From Terrabacter sp. Root85 (GTDB lineage Bacteria > Actinomycetota > Actinomycetes > Actinomycetales > Dermatophilaceae), in contig NZ_LMIW01000008.1 of NCBI RefSeq assembly GCF_001429185.1, positions 248,001 to 312,000 of the forward strand: a DNA stretch of 64,000 nucleotides, read 5' to 3'. Below, piece after piece: positions 55,622 through 64,000 of this stretch. Positions within the stretch are counted from its first letter, which is position 1, and every line of letters starts with the position of its first letter. The notes under the pieces are model-generated. The model saw only the letters and a program-made list of their open reading frames with translations. It was not told the DNA's origin and ran no database searches. Position numbers and translations under genes: made by a program.

Positions 55622-55954
55622 TCAGCTCCCGGTCGGGCGACGCTTCGGCGCGGGACGCACCGGGTCGTCGTCGACGGGCTCGACGTGCTCGGGCACGACG
55701 ATCGGCTTGATCCGCGCCCAGACGAAGAAGAACGCGCTCATGAGGAGCAGCACGATGCCGGCCCACAGGTTGGCGTTGACGCCGCCGGTCTTCTGCAGCG
55801 CCTGGTCCCCGAAGATCCCCATGACGAGGAGGATCAGGCCGTAGAGGCCCAGCAGGGCGCCGATGAAGTTGCGGATGTCGAAGGCGCCCGCGGTGTGCTT
55901 CTCGCCCCGCTTCCCGTCCGGGTCAGGTGCGTCGAGCCGGTGTTGGTCACTCAT
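55622..55954 (-). CDS. small two-helix membrane protein partnered with the symporter
   Basis: 110 residues: polar N-terminus, helix about 28-50 (FIGALLGLYGLILLVMGIFG), helix about 62-82 (LWAGIVLLLMSAFFFVWARI), then a charged Pro/Arg tail. Not recognised as a named family. Follows the symporter gene by 13 bp on the same strand, so it may be an accessory subunit, comparable in arrangement to the small partner proteins of other SSS/acetate transporters. Confidence 0.72.
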   Translation of the reverse strand: MSDQHRLDAPDPDGKRGEKHTAGAFDIRNFIGALLGLYGLILLVMGIFGDQALQKTGGVNANLWAGIVLLLMSAFFFVWARIKPIVVPEHVEPVDDDPVRPAPKRRPTGS

Positions 55955-55967
55955 GTCGAGACTCCTG

Positions 55968-57725
55968 TCAGAACAAGAAGTTGAGGATGATGACGAGGCC
56001 GAGGGAGATGCCGGCCAGGGGAAGGGTGCGGCGGAACCACGGCATCGTGCGCTCCTGGGGGTCGACGAGCTCCTCTCTCGGCGTCTCGGAGTAGACGAGA
56101 CCGCGCAGCTCGGAAGACGGCTTGGGCTCGGTCACGAGCGACACGCCGACGCTGAGCACGATGTCGACGACGAACGCCGCGGACGCCGCGACGAACGCGG
56201 CGCCCTGGCCGCTCAGGGGGATGACCCCGAGGCTCGCCGACCCGAAGCCGTCCTCGCTGAGGAACGCGACGAGCACGGCCGAGAGCGTGCCGGCCGTCAG
56301 GCCGACCCACCCGGCGGTTGCCGTCATGCGCTTCCAGAACATGCCGAGGATGAAGGTCGCGAACAGTGGTGCGTTGAAGAACCCGAACAGCGACTGGAGG
56401 TAGTCCATGACGTTGCTGAAGGAGCTGGCGATGGTGGCCGTGAAGATCGCGATGACCGTCGCTCCCACGGTGGCCAGACGGCCGATGCGCAGGTAGTAGT
56501 CGTCGCTGTGGTCCTTGCGGATGTAGCGCTGCCACAGGTCGTAGCTGAAGACGGTGTTGAACGCCGAGATGTTGGCCGCCATGCCGGCCATGAAGGCGGC
56601 GAGCAGTCCGGCTATCGCGACGCCGAGCAGCCCGTTGGGCAGGATGTCGCGCATGAGCAGGAGGAGTGAGTCGTTGTACTTCACGCCCTCGCCCGATGCG
56701 CCGCCCGGCGGGGTGCCGCCCGCCTTGAGCTCGCCGATCTCCTTGACGAGCACGGCGGCGACCATGCCGGGGATGATGACGAGGAAGGGCACGAACATCT
56801 TGGCGAACGACCCGATGATGGGTGTCTTGCGAGCCGCCGACATCGAGTTGGAGGCCATGGCCCGCTGCACCTCGACGAAGTTCGTCGTCCAGTAGCCGAA
56901 GGACAGGACGAAGCCCAGGCCGAAGACGATGCCGACGACCGACCAGAACGGCGAGTCGAAGCCCGAGAGCGCCTGGCCCGGCCACGAGTGGAGCTGCTGC
57001 TCGGCCGACGGGACGCCCGCCGACGCCGGAGCCGACGTGGCGAACTCCGTGACCTTGTCCTTGAGGCCCTGGTAGCCGCCGACGCGGTGCAGGCCGATCA
57101 GGGTCAGCGGCAGCAGGGCGGCCACGATGACGAAGAACTGGAGCACCTCGTTGTAGATCGCGGCCGACAGGCCACCGAGCGTGATGTACGACAGGACGAT
57201 CGCGGCGGCGACGAGCAGCGCCACCCAGAGCGGCCAGCCGAGCAGCGCGTGCACGATCGAGCCGAGCAGGTAGAGGTTGACGCCGGCGATGAGCAGCTGC
57301 GCGACGGCGAAGCTGATCGAGTTGACGAGGTGGGCACCGGTGCCGAAGCGGCGGAACATGAACTCGGGGACCGAGCGCACCTTGGAGCCGTAGTAGAAGG
57401 GCATCATCACGACGCCGAGGAAGAGCATGGCGGGGATGGCCCCGACCCAGAAGTAGTGCACGGTCGAGATGCCGAGCTCGGCACCGTTGGCCGACATGCC
57501 CATGATCTCGACGGCACCGAGGTTCGCCGAGATGAAGGCGAGGCCGGTGACCCAGGCCGGCAGCGACCGGCCGGAGAGGAAGAAGTCGATGGAGTCGGAC
57601 ACCGCGCGCCTCGCCATGACCCCGATGCCGAGGACGAAGACGAAGTACAGGGCGATGATGACGTAGTCGACCGGTTTGGCGCTGATGAGGGCGTCCGCCG
57701 TGGGCAGACCCGCCAGTGCGTGCAT
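55968..57725 (-). CDS. sodium:solute symporter (SSS family, SGLT-like)
   Basis: 585 residues with about 13-14 membrane helices. SSS features are clear: DYVIIALYFVFVLGIGVMAR, SGRSLPAWVTGLAFISANLG, YYGSKVRSVPEFMFRRF, GYWTTNFVEVQRAMASNSM and a long hydrophilic loop GGTPPGGASGEG. The N-terminal block and gap of helices look SGLT/VSGLT-like (sugars, myo-inositol or sialic-acid type) but substrate cannot be fixed. Imports solute with sodium. Confidence 0.88.
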   Translation of the reverse strand: MHALAGLPTADALISAKPVDYVIIALYFVFVLGIGVMARRAVSDSIDFFLSGRSLPAWVTGLAFISANLGAVEIMGMSANGAELGISTVHYFWVGAIPAMLFLGVVMMPFYYGSKVRSVPEFMFRRFGTGAHLVNSISFAVAQLLIAGVNLYLLGSIVHALLGWPLWVALLVAAAIVLSYITLGGLSAAIYNEVLQFFVIVAALLPLTLIGLHRVGGYQGLKDKVTEFATSAPASAGVPSAEQQLHSWPGQALSGFDSPFWSVVGIVFGLGFVLSFGYWTTNFVEVQRAMASNSMSAARKTPIIGSFAKMFVPFLVIIPGMVAAVLVKEIGELKAGGTPPGGASGEGVKYNDSLLLLMRDILPNGLLGVAIAGLLAAFMAGMAANISAFNTVFSYDLWQRYIRKDHSDDYYLRIGRLATVGATVIAIFTATIASSFSNVMDYLQSLFGFFNAPLFATFILGMFWKRMTATAGWVGLTAGTLSAVLVAFLSEDGFGSASLGVIPLSGQGAAFVAASAAFVVDIVLSVGVSLVTEPKPSSELRGLVYSETPREELVDPQERTMPWFRRTLPLAGISLGLVIILNFLF

Positions 57726-57785
57726 GCGTTCAGTCCCTTCGTTGAGCGACGACCGACGCTAGCGCAGCCTCTCAAGCCGGGCGAG

Positions 57786-59060
57786 TCAGGATGTGCGAGT
57801 GCCGCGTGCCCTCGTGATGAGCCGTTTGAGCGGGACGGAGGTGTCCGCCGCGCTGTCGGCTTCGATCGTCATACCCTTCTCGAGCGCTCGTTTCACGGCG
57901 AGGTAGTCGGTCGGGACGCCGACCGACTCGACGGCGATGAGCAGCCCGTCGCGGTAGCTGAGCAGCGAGAAGCGTTCGGCTGCGACGTCGCCCCGCACGA
58001 TGGTCCGGTCGGCGCCGTGCGGGAGCCCCGCCATCTGGAGCCGCAGGTCGCCCTGGTCGCTCCAGAACCACGGCACGCGGTCGTATGCCGTCGGGTGGCC
58101 GACGAGGGTCGCCGCTGCCGCCCGCGCCTGGTCGGTCGCGTGCGGCACGCTCTCCAGCCGCATCGCGCCCGGCTCGCCGCGGTCGAACGGGTTGGGTCCG
58201 ACGGCGCAGTCGCCGGCCGCGACGGTGACCCCGTCGGAGGTGAGGGCGTACTCGTCGACGACGATGCCCCGAGGTTCCACGAGCAGGCCGAGCTGCGCGG
58301 CGAGGGCGGTGCTGGGGACGGCCCCGATCCCGACGACCAGCAGGTCGGCGGGTACCACGGTGCCGTCGCCGAGCTCGACACCCGTGGCACGTCCGCCCTC
58401 GCCCGTCACGCGGACGGCGTCGGAGCGCAGGAGGATCCGCGTGCCGCGGCGCTCGTGCGCGCGTCGCACGGCCTCCGACAGCATCGGGGTGACGGCGCGG
58501 CCGAGGAGCCGGTCCGTGGCCTCGACGACGGTGACAGCGGACCCGAGTGCCCGAGCTCCGGCGGCGATCTCGAGCCCGATGAAACCACCGCCGACGACGA
58601 CGACCTCTCGAGCCGCGTGGAGCCGAGGCGCCAGCCGGTCGGCGTCGGCGAGGGTGCGCACCGAGTGGACCCCGTCGAGGTCGGCGCCCTCGACCCCCAG
58701 GCCGCGGTTGACCGCACCCGTCGTCAGGGCGAGGCGCTCGAAGGTGAGGGTCCGGCCCGAGGCCGTCGTGGCGCTCCCTCCGGAGGCGTCCCGGCCGATC
58801 GTCACGACGGGCTCACCGGTGACGAGCTCGACCCCGAGGTCGGCGAACCAGGCGGCGTCGTGGAAGACGAGGGAGCCGCGGTCGTGCTCGCCGCGCAGGT
58901 AGCTCTTCGACAGGGGTGGGCGCTCGTAGGGCGGCTCGGGCTCGGCGCCGACGAGCACGACGGGCCCTGTGTCACCGAGCTCGCGCAGGGCCGTGACGAG
59001 CGAGATGCCGGCCTGCCCGGCGCCGACGACGAGGGTGCTGACGGTCGCGGCGGTGGCCAT
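57786..59060 (-). CDS. NAD(P)/FAD-dependent reductase (ferredoxin/rhodocoxin reductase-like)
   Basis: 424 residues. FAD motif LVVGAGQAGISLVTALRELG at the N-terminus, RPPLSKSYLRGEHDR, NAD motif VVVVGGGFIGLEIAAGARALG, and the ADLLVVGIGAVPSTALA plus GDCA blocks near the C-terminal third. Family members pass electrons from NAD(P)H to a [2Fe-2S] ferredoxin for P450s or Rieske oxygenases; no such partner lies nearby. Divergent from the transhydrogenase over only 22 bp. Confidence 0.87.
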   Translation of the reverse strand: MATAATVSTLVVGAGQAGISLVTALRELGDTGPVVLVGAEPEPPYERPPLSKSYLRGEHDRGSLVFHDAAWFADLGVELVTGEPVVTIGRDASGGSATTASGRTLTFERLALTTGAVNRGLGVEGADLDGVHSVRTLADADRLAPRLHAAREVVVVGGGFIGLEIAAGARALGSAVTVVEATDRLLGRAVTPMLSEAVRRAHERRGTRILLRSDAVRVTGEGGRATGVELGDGTVVPADLLVVGIGAVPSTALAAQLGLLVEPRGIVVDEYALTSDGVTVAAGDCAVGPNPFDRGEPGAMRLESVPHATDQARAAAATLVGHPTAYDRVPWFWSDQGDLRLQMAGLPHGADRTIVRGDVAAERFSLLSYRDGLLIAVESVGVPTDYLAVKRALEKGMTIEADSAADTSVPLKRLITRARGTRTS

Positions 59061-59064
59061 GCGT

Positions 59065-59078
59065 CCACCCTAGGGTGG
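59065..59078. promoter_or_regulatory. overlapping divergent leaderless promoters
   Basis: CCACCC-TA-GGGTGG is a perfect palindrome centred in the 22-bp gap. Read on either strand it gives TAGGGT, with exactly six bases to the ATG of the gene in that direction. The two -10 elements share the central TA, so both genes would be transcribed as leaderless mRNAs from mutually exclusive polymerase positions. Confidence 0.6.
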
Positions 59079-59082
59079 GCCC

Positions 59083-60378
59083 ATGACGTGGTCTCCCGCG
59101 AACCCCGAGTCCGTCTTCACCTACGGCGCTCCGCAGCTGAAGTTCGGCGCGGGCGCGGCCGACGAGATCGGGCACGACCTCCTGGTGCTCGGTGCGTCGC
59201 GGGTGCTCGTCGTCACCGATGCCGGCGTGCTCGCGACCGGCTGGCCGGACCGCGTCGCCGACGGCATCCGCGGGTTCGGGGTCGAGGTCGTCGTCCACGA
59301 CTCGGCGCACGTCGAGCCGACCGATGCGAGCCTCCTCGCCGCGGTCGATCGGGCCCGAGCGGACGGACCGTTCGACGGCTACGTCGCCGTCGGCGGTGGC
59401 TCGGCCATCGACACCGCGAAGGCGGTGGACCTGCTCCTCAGCGACGGCGGGGAGCTCATGGACTACGTCAACGCGCCGGTCGGTGCCGGTCGCGCACCGA
59501 CCCGCCCGCTCGCGCCCCTCGTCGCGGTGCCCACGACGACCGGGACCGGAGCCGAGAGCACGACGATCTGCGTCCTCGACGTGCTCTCGCTCAAGGTCAA
59601 GACGGGCATCTCCCACGTGCGGCTCCGGCCGAGCCTCGCCGTCGTCGACCCTCGACTCACGGCCACCCAGCCCGCGGGGGTGACGGCGAGCGCCGGCATG
59701 GACATCCTCTGCCACGCCCTCGAGAGCTGGACGGCCCGGCCGTTCACGAGCTACGAGCGCAAGCAGCCCGGCGAGCGCGTGCCCTACTGCGGCAGCAACC
59801 CGATCGCCGACATGTGGTCGGAGCGGTCGATGTCCTTGCTGGCCAAGGCGTTCCGGACGGCGGTTCGCGACGGCTCCGACGAGGCCGCCCGCGGCGAGAT
59901 GGCGCTCGCGGCGACGTTCGCCGGCCTCGGGTTCGGCAACGCGGGCGTCCACGTGCCGCACGCCAACGCGTACCCCATCGCCGGCCGGGTGCGCGACTTC
60001 CACCCGCACGGCTACCCGAGCGACGAGCCGATGGTGCCGCACGGCATGGCGGTCGCGCTGACGGCGCCCGAGGCGTTCCGGTGGACCTTCGGGTCCGACC
60101 CCGAGCGGCACCTCGCCGCGGCCCGGCTCCTCGACCCGGCGCACGGCAGCCGCTGGGAGTCCGAGCCACGTGACGTGCTTCCCGGCGTCCTCGTCGACCT
60201 CATGCGCGACATCGACATGCCGAACGGCCTCCGGGCCGTCGGCTACGACGAGCGCGACGTCGACGCCTTGGTGGAGGGCTCGCTCAAGCAGCAGCGGCTG
60301 CTCGCGACGAGTCCCCGCGAGGTCGGACCCGACGACCTGGCCGGCATCATGACCCGCTCGCTGCAGCTCTGGGAATAG
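59083..60378 (+). CDS. hydroxyacid-oxoacid transhydrogenase (iron-containing alcohol dehydrogenase family)
   Basis: 431 residues. Fe-ADH fold with AVGGGSAIDTAKAVDLLL, VPTTTGTGAESTT and the metal-site DILCHALESWTARPF and VPHANAYPIAGRV. Overall sequence follows the ADHFE1/HOT group, which oxidises 4-hydroxybutyrate with 2-oxoglutarate as acceptor, giving succinic semialdehyde and D-2-hydroxyglutarate. A normal Fe-ADH activity on another alcohol remains possible. Confidence 0.85.
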   Translation: MTWSPANPESVFTYGAPQLKFGAGAADEIGHDLLVLGASRVLVVTDAGVLATGWPDRVADGIRGFGVEVVVHDSAHVEPTDASLLAAVDRARADGPFDGYVAVGGGSAIDTAKAVDLLLSDGGELMDYVNAPVGAGRAPTRPLAPLVAVPTTTGTGAESTTICVLDVLSLKVKTGISHVRLRPSLAVVDPRLTATQPAGVTASAGMDILCHALESWTARPFTSYERKQPGERVPYCGSNPIADMWSERSMSLLAKAFRTAVRDGSDEAARGEMALAATFAGLGFGNAGVHVPHANAYPIAGRVRDFHPHGYPSDEPMVPHGMAVALTAPEAFRWTFGSDPERHLAAARLLDPAHGSRWESEPRDVLPGVLVDLMRDIDMPNGLRAVGYDERDVDALVEGSLKQQRLLATSPREVGPDDLAGIMTRSLQLWE

Positions 60379-60419
60379 TGGTCGACGCGAGGGGCGGGTG
60401 GCGGCATACAGTGCCGTCT

Positions 60420-62345
60420 GTGACCACGGAGCCCACGCACCTGCCCCTGCCCCTCGACAGCGACTGGCTCGACTGGGTCGGCGCCCGCGGCGAGCAGCAG
60501 CTCGCGCTGGCGCGGTCCCTCGTCGAGGGCCTGCGCAGCGACCCGCCGAAGCAGCCGCTCGAGGTGCTCCGGGTCTGGAACGACGCACAGACGGCGCTGT
60601 CCAACGCCGCGTCCGTCGGGTCGCTCTTCTCCGAGGTGCACCCGGACGCGGCCGTGCGCGAGCGCGCCGAGTCGGTGGCCCAGCAGGTGCAGAAGCTCGA
60701 CACGGACCTCGGTCTCGACACCGAGCTGTATGCCGTCCTCGCCGGGCTCGACGCGAGCACCCTCGACGCCGACGCGACGAGGGTGCTCGAGAGGACGTTG
60801 CGCGACTTCCGTCGCTCGGGCGTCGACCGCGACGAGGAGACCCGCGACCGCCTCCGTGCGCTGAGCGAGCGCGCGATCCTGCTCAGCCAAGAGTTCAGCA
60901 AGAACATCCGCGAGAACGTCCGCAGCATCCGGGTGACGCCCGACCGGCTCGCGGGGCTGCCGCAGGACTGGGTCGAGGCGCACCCGGTCGACGACGACGG
61001 CCTCGTCACCGTGACGACGGACTACCCCGACGTCGTGCCCTTCCGGACCTTCGCGCACGACGCGCAGGCCCGCCGTGACCTCGTCACCGAGTTCCTCACC
61101 ATCGCGTGGCCGGCCAACGACCGCGTCCTGCAGGAGATCTTCTCGGTCCGGCGGGAGCACGCCTCTCTCCTCGGCTACGCCTCCTGGGCCGACTACGACG
61201 CCGAGGTCAAGATGATCGGCAGCGGGGACGCCATCGGCGAGTTCGTCGACCGCATCACCGAGCTGTCGGCCACGAGCGCCGAGCGCGACAAGGCGGTGCT
61301 GCTCGAGCGGCTGCGCCAGGACCGTCCCGACGCCACCGACATCGACGGGGCCGACGTCTCCTACTACGCCGAGCTCGTCCGCAAGGAGGACCTCGCCGTC
61401 GACGCGCAGCGCGTGCGCACGTACTTCCCGTTCGAGTCGGTGCGCCAGGGGCTGCTCGACGTGACGGGCCGGCTCTTCGGGCTCGAGTGGTCGCCGGTGC
61501 CGCGCGAGGACGCCCGCACGTGGCACGAGGAGGTCGCGACCTACGACGTCTCCTTCCACGGCGAGCGCATCGGCCGCATCCACCTCGACCTGCACCCGCG
61601 CGACGGGAAGTACAAGCACGCGGCCCAGTTCGACCTCGCGCGCGGTGTCGACGGCACACAGCTCGCCGAGGGCGTGCTCGTCTGCAACTTCAACCGCGGC
61701 CTCATGGAGCACGACGAGGTCGTCACCCTCTTCCACGAGTTCGGCCACCTCGTGCACCACGTGCTCGCCGGCCGCACCGAGTGGGTGCGCTTCTCGGGCG
61801 TCGCGACCGAGTGGGACTTCGTCGAGGCCCCGAGCCAGATGCTCGAGGAATGGGCTTGGGACGCCGACGTGCTCGCCACCTTCGCCCGAAACGCCGACGG
61901 CGAGACCATCCCCGCCGACCTCGTCGAGGCGATGCGCCGGGCCGACGACTTCGGCAAGGGCTACGACGCCCGGACGCAGATGTTCTACGCCGCGCTCTCC
62001 TACGACTTCCACGTCAACGAGACCGACGACCTCACGGCCCGCCTGCGCGAGCTCATGGAGCGCTACTCGGTGTTCCCGTACCTCGACGGCACGCACATGC
62101 AGTGCCACTTCGGTCACCTCGACGGCTACAGCTCGGCGTACTACACGTACATGTGGTCGCTCGTGATCGCCAAGGACATGTTCTCGGCCTTCGACAAGGG
62201 CGACCTCTTCGACCCCGAGGTCGCCGGCGCCTACCGGGACAAGGTCCTCGCGCAGGGCGGGCGACGCGACGCGGCCGACCTCGTCGAGGACTTCCTCGGC
62301 CGTCCCTACACGTTCGACGCGTATGCCGCGTGGCTCGCGGAGTGA
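60420..62345 (+). CDS. M3-family zinc oligopeptidase
   Basis: 641 residues of the thimet oligopeptidase/Dcp group: zinc motif TLFHEFGHLVHH (HEFGH, about residue 445) and downstream Glu in EWDFVEAPSQMLEEW, FYAALSYDFH, and the Tyr/His-rich HFGHLDGYSSAYYTYMWS substrate-side block. Cleaves short peptides in the cytosol. TACAGT seven bases before GTG marks a leaderless start; no ribosome site. Coupled to the next gene by a GTGA overlap. Confidence 0.93.
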   Translation: MTTEPTHLPLPLDSDWLDWVGARGEQQLALARSLVEGLRSDPPKQPLEVLRVWNDAQTALSNAASVGSLFSEVHPDAAVRERAESVAQQVQKLDTDLGLDTELYAVLAGLDASTLDADATRVLERTLRDFRRSGVDRDEETRDRLRALSERAILLSQEFSKNIRENVRSIRVTPDRLAGLPQDWVEAHPVDDDGLVTVTTDYPDVVPFRTFAHDAQARRDLVTEFLTIAWPANDRVLQEIFSVRREHASLLGYASWADYDAEVKMIGSGDAIGEFVDRITELSATSAERDKAVLLERLRQDRPDATDIDGADVSYYAELVRKEDLAVDAQRVRTYFPFESVRQGLLDVTGRLFGLEWSPVPREDARTWHEEVATYDVSFHGERIGRIHLDLHPRDGKYKHAAQFDLARGVDGTQLAEGVLVCNFNRGLMEHDEVVTLFHEFGHLVHHVLAGRTEWVRFSGVATEWDFVEAPSQMLEEWAWDADVLATFARNADGETIPADLVEAMRRADDFGKGYDARTQMFYAALSYDFHVNETDDLTARLRELMERYSVFPYLDGTHMQCHFGHLDGYSSAYYTYMWSLVIAKDMFSAFDKGDLFDPEVAGAYRDKVLAQGGRRDAADLVEDFLGRPYTFDAYAAWLAE

Positions 62346-63199
62346 CCGCGGCGCGGCCTGACGGCCTGCTCGTCACGGCGCTGACCGTCTACCCCGTCAA
62401 GTCGCTCGCCGGGGTCCCGGTCGACGAGGCGGTCGTCGAGGCCCGCGGGCTGCACGGCGACCGGCGCTGGGCGGTCGTCGATCCGGAGGGCACCAAGGTC
62501 ACGGCGCGCGAGGAGCACGTGCTCCTCGGCCTGAGGGCCGAGCCGCTCGACGGCGGGGGAGTGCGCCTCGTCGCACCCGGCGCGGACGCGCTCGAGCTCG
62601 GCCCGCCACGGGGAGCTGCGCCGGTTCCCGTCGCGTTCTCCGGGCAGGACCACGCGCTCCCCGCCGGCGCCGACGCCGATGCGTGGCTGACCGCCCGGGT
62701 CGGACGCCCGCTCCGGCTCGTGTGGCAGGACGACGAGACGCACCGGCCCATCCGTCCGGACATGGGTGGCGCCGATGGCGACCGCAACTCGCTCTCCGAC
62801 GCCGCACCCCTCCACGTCACGTCGGAGTCGTCCCTCGCGCGCCTCAACGACTGGCTGCTCGAGACGGCGGCCGAGCGTGGCGAGGGGCCGCGAGATCCCT
62901 TGGGGCACGACCGGTTTCGGCCCAACGTCGTCGTCTCCGGGAGCGACCCGTTCGCCGAGGACGCCTGGACGACGGTCCGCGTCGGGGACGTGCCGTTCCG
63001 GGCGACGATGGTGTGCGACCGCTGCGTCATGACGACGGTCGACCGCGGCGACCTGCGCACCGGCAAGGAGCCGATCCGCACCCTCGCCCGACACCGGAAG
63101 TGGGACGGTGCCACGTGGTTCGGCATCCGACTCACGCCGGAGCTGCCCCTTGCCGACGGTGCCGTGCTGCGGGTCGGCGACCCCGTCGAGCCGGCCTGA
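62342..63199 (+). CDS. MOSC domain-containing protein
   Basis: 285 residues: MOSC_N-type beta barrel (VTALTVYPVKSLAGVPVDEA, GLHGDRRWAVVD), then MOSC core (NSLSDAAPLHVTSESSL, RFRPNVVVSG, MVCDRCVMTTVD with the conserved Cys). Related to molybdenum cofactor sulfurase C-terminal/mARC proteins; may bind Moco or act in sulfur transfer. GTG start overlapping the peptidase stop. Confidence 0.87.
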   Translation: MTAARPDGLLVTALTVYPVKSLAGVPVDEAVVEARGLHGDRRWAVVDPEGTKVTAREEHVLLGLRAEPLDGGGVRLVAPGADALELGPPRGAAPVPVAFSGQDHALPAGADADAWLTARVGRPLRLVWQDDETHRPIRPDMGGADGDRNSLSDAAPLHVTSESSLARLNDWLLETAAERGEGPRDPLGHDRFRPNVVVSGSDPFAEDAWTTVRVGDVPFRATMVCDRCVMTTVDRGDLRTGKEPIRTLARHRKWDGATWFGIRLTPELPLADGAVLRVGDPVEPA

Positions 63200-63245
63200 C
63201 CGAGCTGGGCCGAGCCGAGCCGAGGGGCGTGGCGAGAGATCGGCT

Positions 63246-63306
63246 GCGAGATCGCGCGGCTGGGGCACGTCAGCCACCCGACCTGCGCGATCTCACGCAC
63301 GACGAG
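63246..63306. repeat. 61-bp palindromic intergenic element, copy 2
   Basis: Starts GCGAGATCGCGC and ends TGCGCGATCTCACGCACGAC-GAG; GAGATCGCGC and GCGCGATCTC form a perfect 10-bp inverted repeat around a 27-nt middle. Lies at the convergent junction of two genes. Same length and ends as copy 1 at 46371-46431. Confidence 0.6.
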
Positions 63307-63321
63307 CCGGGGCGCGAGGCG

Positions 63322-64000
63322 TCAGGTGAGTCGGGACAGGACCTCGCGCAGGTCGGTGAGGCCGCGTGCCTCCTCAGGGCTGAGGGCCGCCAGCGGCGTG
63401 GACGACAGCCGGCGATAGACCGCGGCCATCCCCTCGAAGAGCTCGGGCGAGACGCCGGCCGAGCGCTGGGTGGCCGCGATGCTCTCCATCTCGTCGACGA
63501 AGCGCCCGCTCTTGGCCGCAGCCACGGCGACCCGTCGGGCGGCGCCCTCGACCTGGGCGGGGAGCTCCTCGGCGAGGTCGTCGAGGACCGGCGCGAGCAC
63601 CCCGAGCGCCTCGGCCGTCTGGAGGGCCTGCGCCCAGACGGCCGTCGTGCCCTTGTAGACGGACGCCGTGCACATCTTCACGGCCGAGGCCTGGCCGACG
63701 CGGTCGCCGACGATGCGCCGTCGCAGCCCGACGGCCGGGACCCGAGCCACCTCGGCCGCGCGGGCGCCGGAGAGGTAGAGCATCGTGTCGCCGTCCGGCT
63801 CCGGCGGACCGCCGCTGACGGACCCGTCGACGAGGTCGAGGCCCTCGGCGGCCGCCCGGCCCGCGAGGCCGGAGACCCGGTCGGGCGACACGGCGTTGGC
63901 GTCGAGGATCAGCGGTGTCGAACCGGTCGCCCCGGCCGCGTCGATGACCGATCGGAGCACTGCGTCGGCAGCTCCGGGAGGGCAGATGCTGACGACGAGG
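63322..64000 (-). CDS. NAD(P)-dependent dehydrogenase, DUF1932/6-phosphogluconate dehydrogenase-like (5' truncated)
   Basis: The reading frame runs off the right edge; about 226 C-terminal residues are visible. VVSICPPGAADAV closes the Rossmann domain of beta-hydroxyacid dehydrogenases, followed by DANAVSPDRV, DGSVSGGPP, and the helical KMCTASVYKGTTAVWAQALQ with the catalytic Lys, then the DUF1932 C-terminal bundle. Substrate unknown. Confidence 0.85.
   Translation of the reverse strand, partial: LVVSICPPGAADAVLRSVIDAAGATGSTPLILDANAVSPDRVSGLAGRAAAEGLDLVDGSVSGGPPEPDGDTMLYLSGARAAEVARVPAVGLRRRIVGDRVGQASAVKMCTASVYKGTTAVWAQALQTAEALGVLAPVLDDLAEELPAQVEGAARRVAVAAAKSGRFVDEMESIAATQRSAGVSPELFEGMAAVYRRLSSTPLAALSPEEARGLTDLREVLSRLT

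Noticed and set aside
56988-60173. 1061-codon plus-strand open frame
   Set aside because: Runs antisense to the symporter and reductase and out of frame through the transhydrogenase. Those genes have complete catalytic motifs, this frame has none.

Overview
The window is very GC-rich (about 70% or more), has tightly packed genes with many 4-bp start/stop overlaps and GTG starts, and carries the gene order gpsA, ddl, DUF3515, thiL, rpmB, DAK2-kinase, recG, rsmD, coaD, DUF177, rpmF, rnc, mutM. Together with BioQ, an LtbR/NdgR-type IclR regulator, two F420 genes (fgd, fbiD) and an HU protein with a Lys/Ala-rich tail, this points to an actinobacterium of the order Micrococcales, probably Intrasporangiaceae (Janibacter/Knoellia/Terrabacter-like). 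The family assignment is inference.

Layout. 1-7713: amine/N-methyl-amine catabolic operon (dimethylglycine/sarcosine dehydrogenase-like flavoprotein, FadR-type regulator, glutamine-synthetase-like gamma-glutamyl ligase, aldehyde dehydrogenase, SDR, gamma-glutamyl hydrolase), resembling the Puu gamma-glutamylation route. 7739-9635: citramalate synthase cimA behind what reads as a complete isoleucine attenuator (leaderless leader peptide ending Leu-Ile-Ile, anti-antiterminator and terminator). 9614-14713: bioB-bioA-bioF-bioD with divergent bioQ and two tandem BioQ-type operators. 14890-22000: accessory stretch with a VOC protein, an IS1595-family element inserted exactly inside a LexA-type SOS box in front of a DUF222/HNH gene, and a CopA copper ATPase module bounded by two 249-bp direct repeats that duplicate the 3' end of a conserved gene. 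22003-27362: SagB-like nitroreductase, FAH hydrolase, gltX, GNAT, HAD. 27420-27712: tRNA-Gln, tRNA-Glu and a strong terminator. 27788-35990: membrane alpha/beta-hydrolase, MprF-like protein, MerR/DUF4188 pair with duplicated operators, F420-dependent glucose-6-phosphate dehydrogenase, L,D-transpeptidase, IclR regulator.

36144-46337: leuCD with a near-ideal palindromic operator, HU, FbiD fused to a small cold-shock-like domain, PlsC, GpsA, a transsulfuration enzyme, Ddl, a DUF3515 lipoprotein, a stand-alone AsnC-type sensor domain, ThiL. 46540-55552: L28, fructosamine-kinase-like protein, DAK2 kinase, RecG, RsmD, CoaD, DUF177, L32, RNase III, MutM (information processing and core metabolism). 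55622-64000: sodium/solute symporter with a small membrane partner, ferredoxin-reductase-like flavoprotein, hydroxyacid-oxoacid transhydrogenase, M3 peptidase, MOSC protein and a truncated DUF1932 dehydrogenase.

The most interesting signals are regulatory or structural rather than new enzymes: the cimA attenuator, the IS in the SOS box, the copper module with its duplicated gene end, the FbiD fusion, a symmetric divergent leaderless promoter in a 22-bp gap, and an over-represented word GTATGCC/GGCATAC that appears in either strand and several reading frames.
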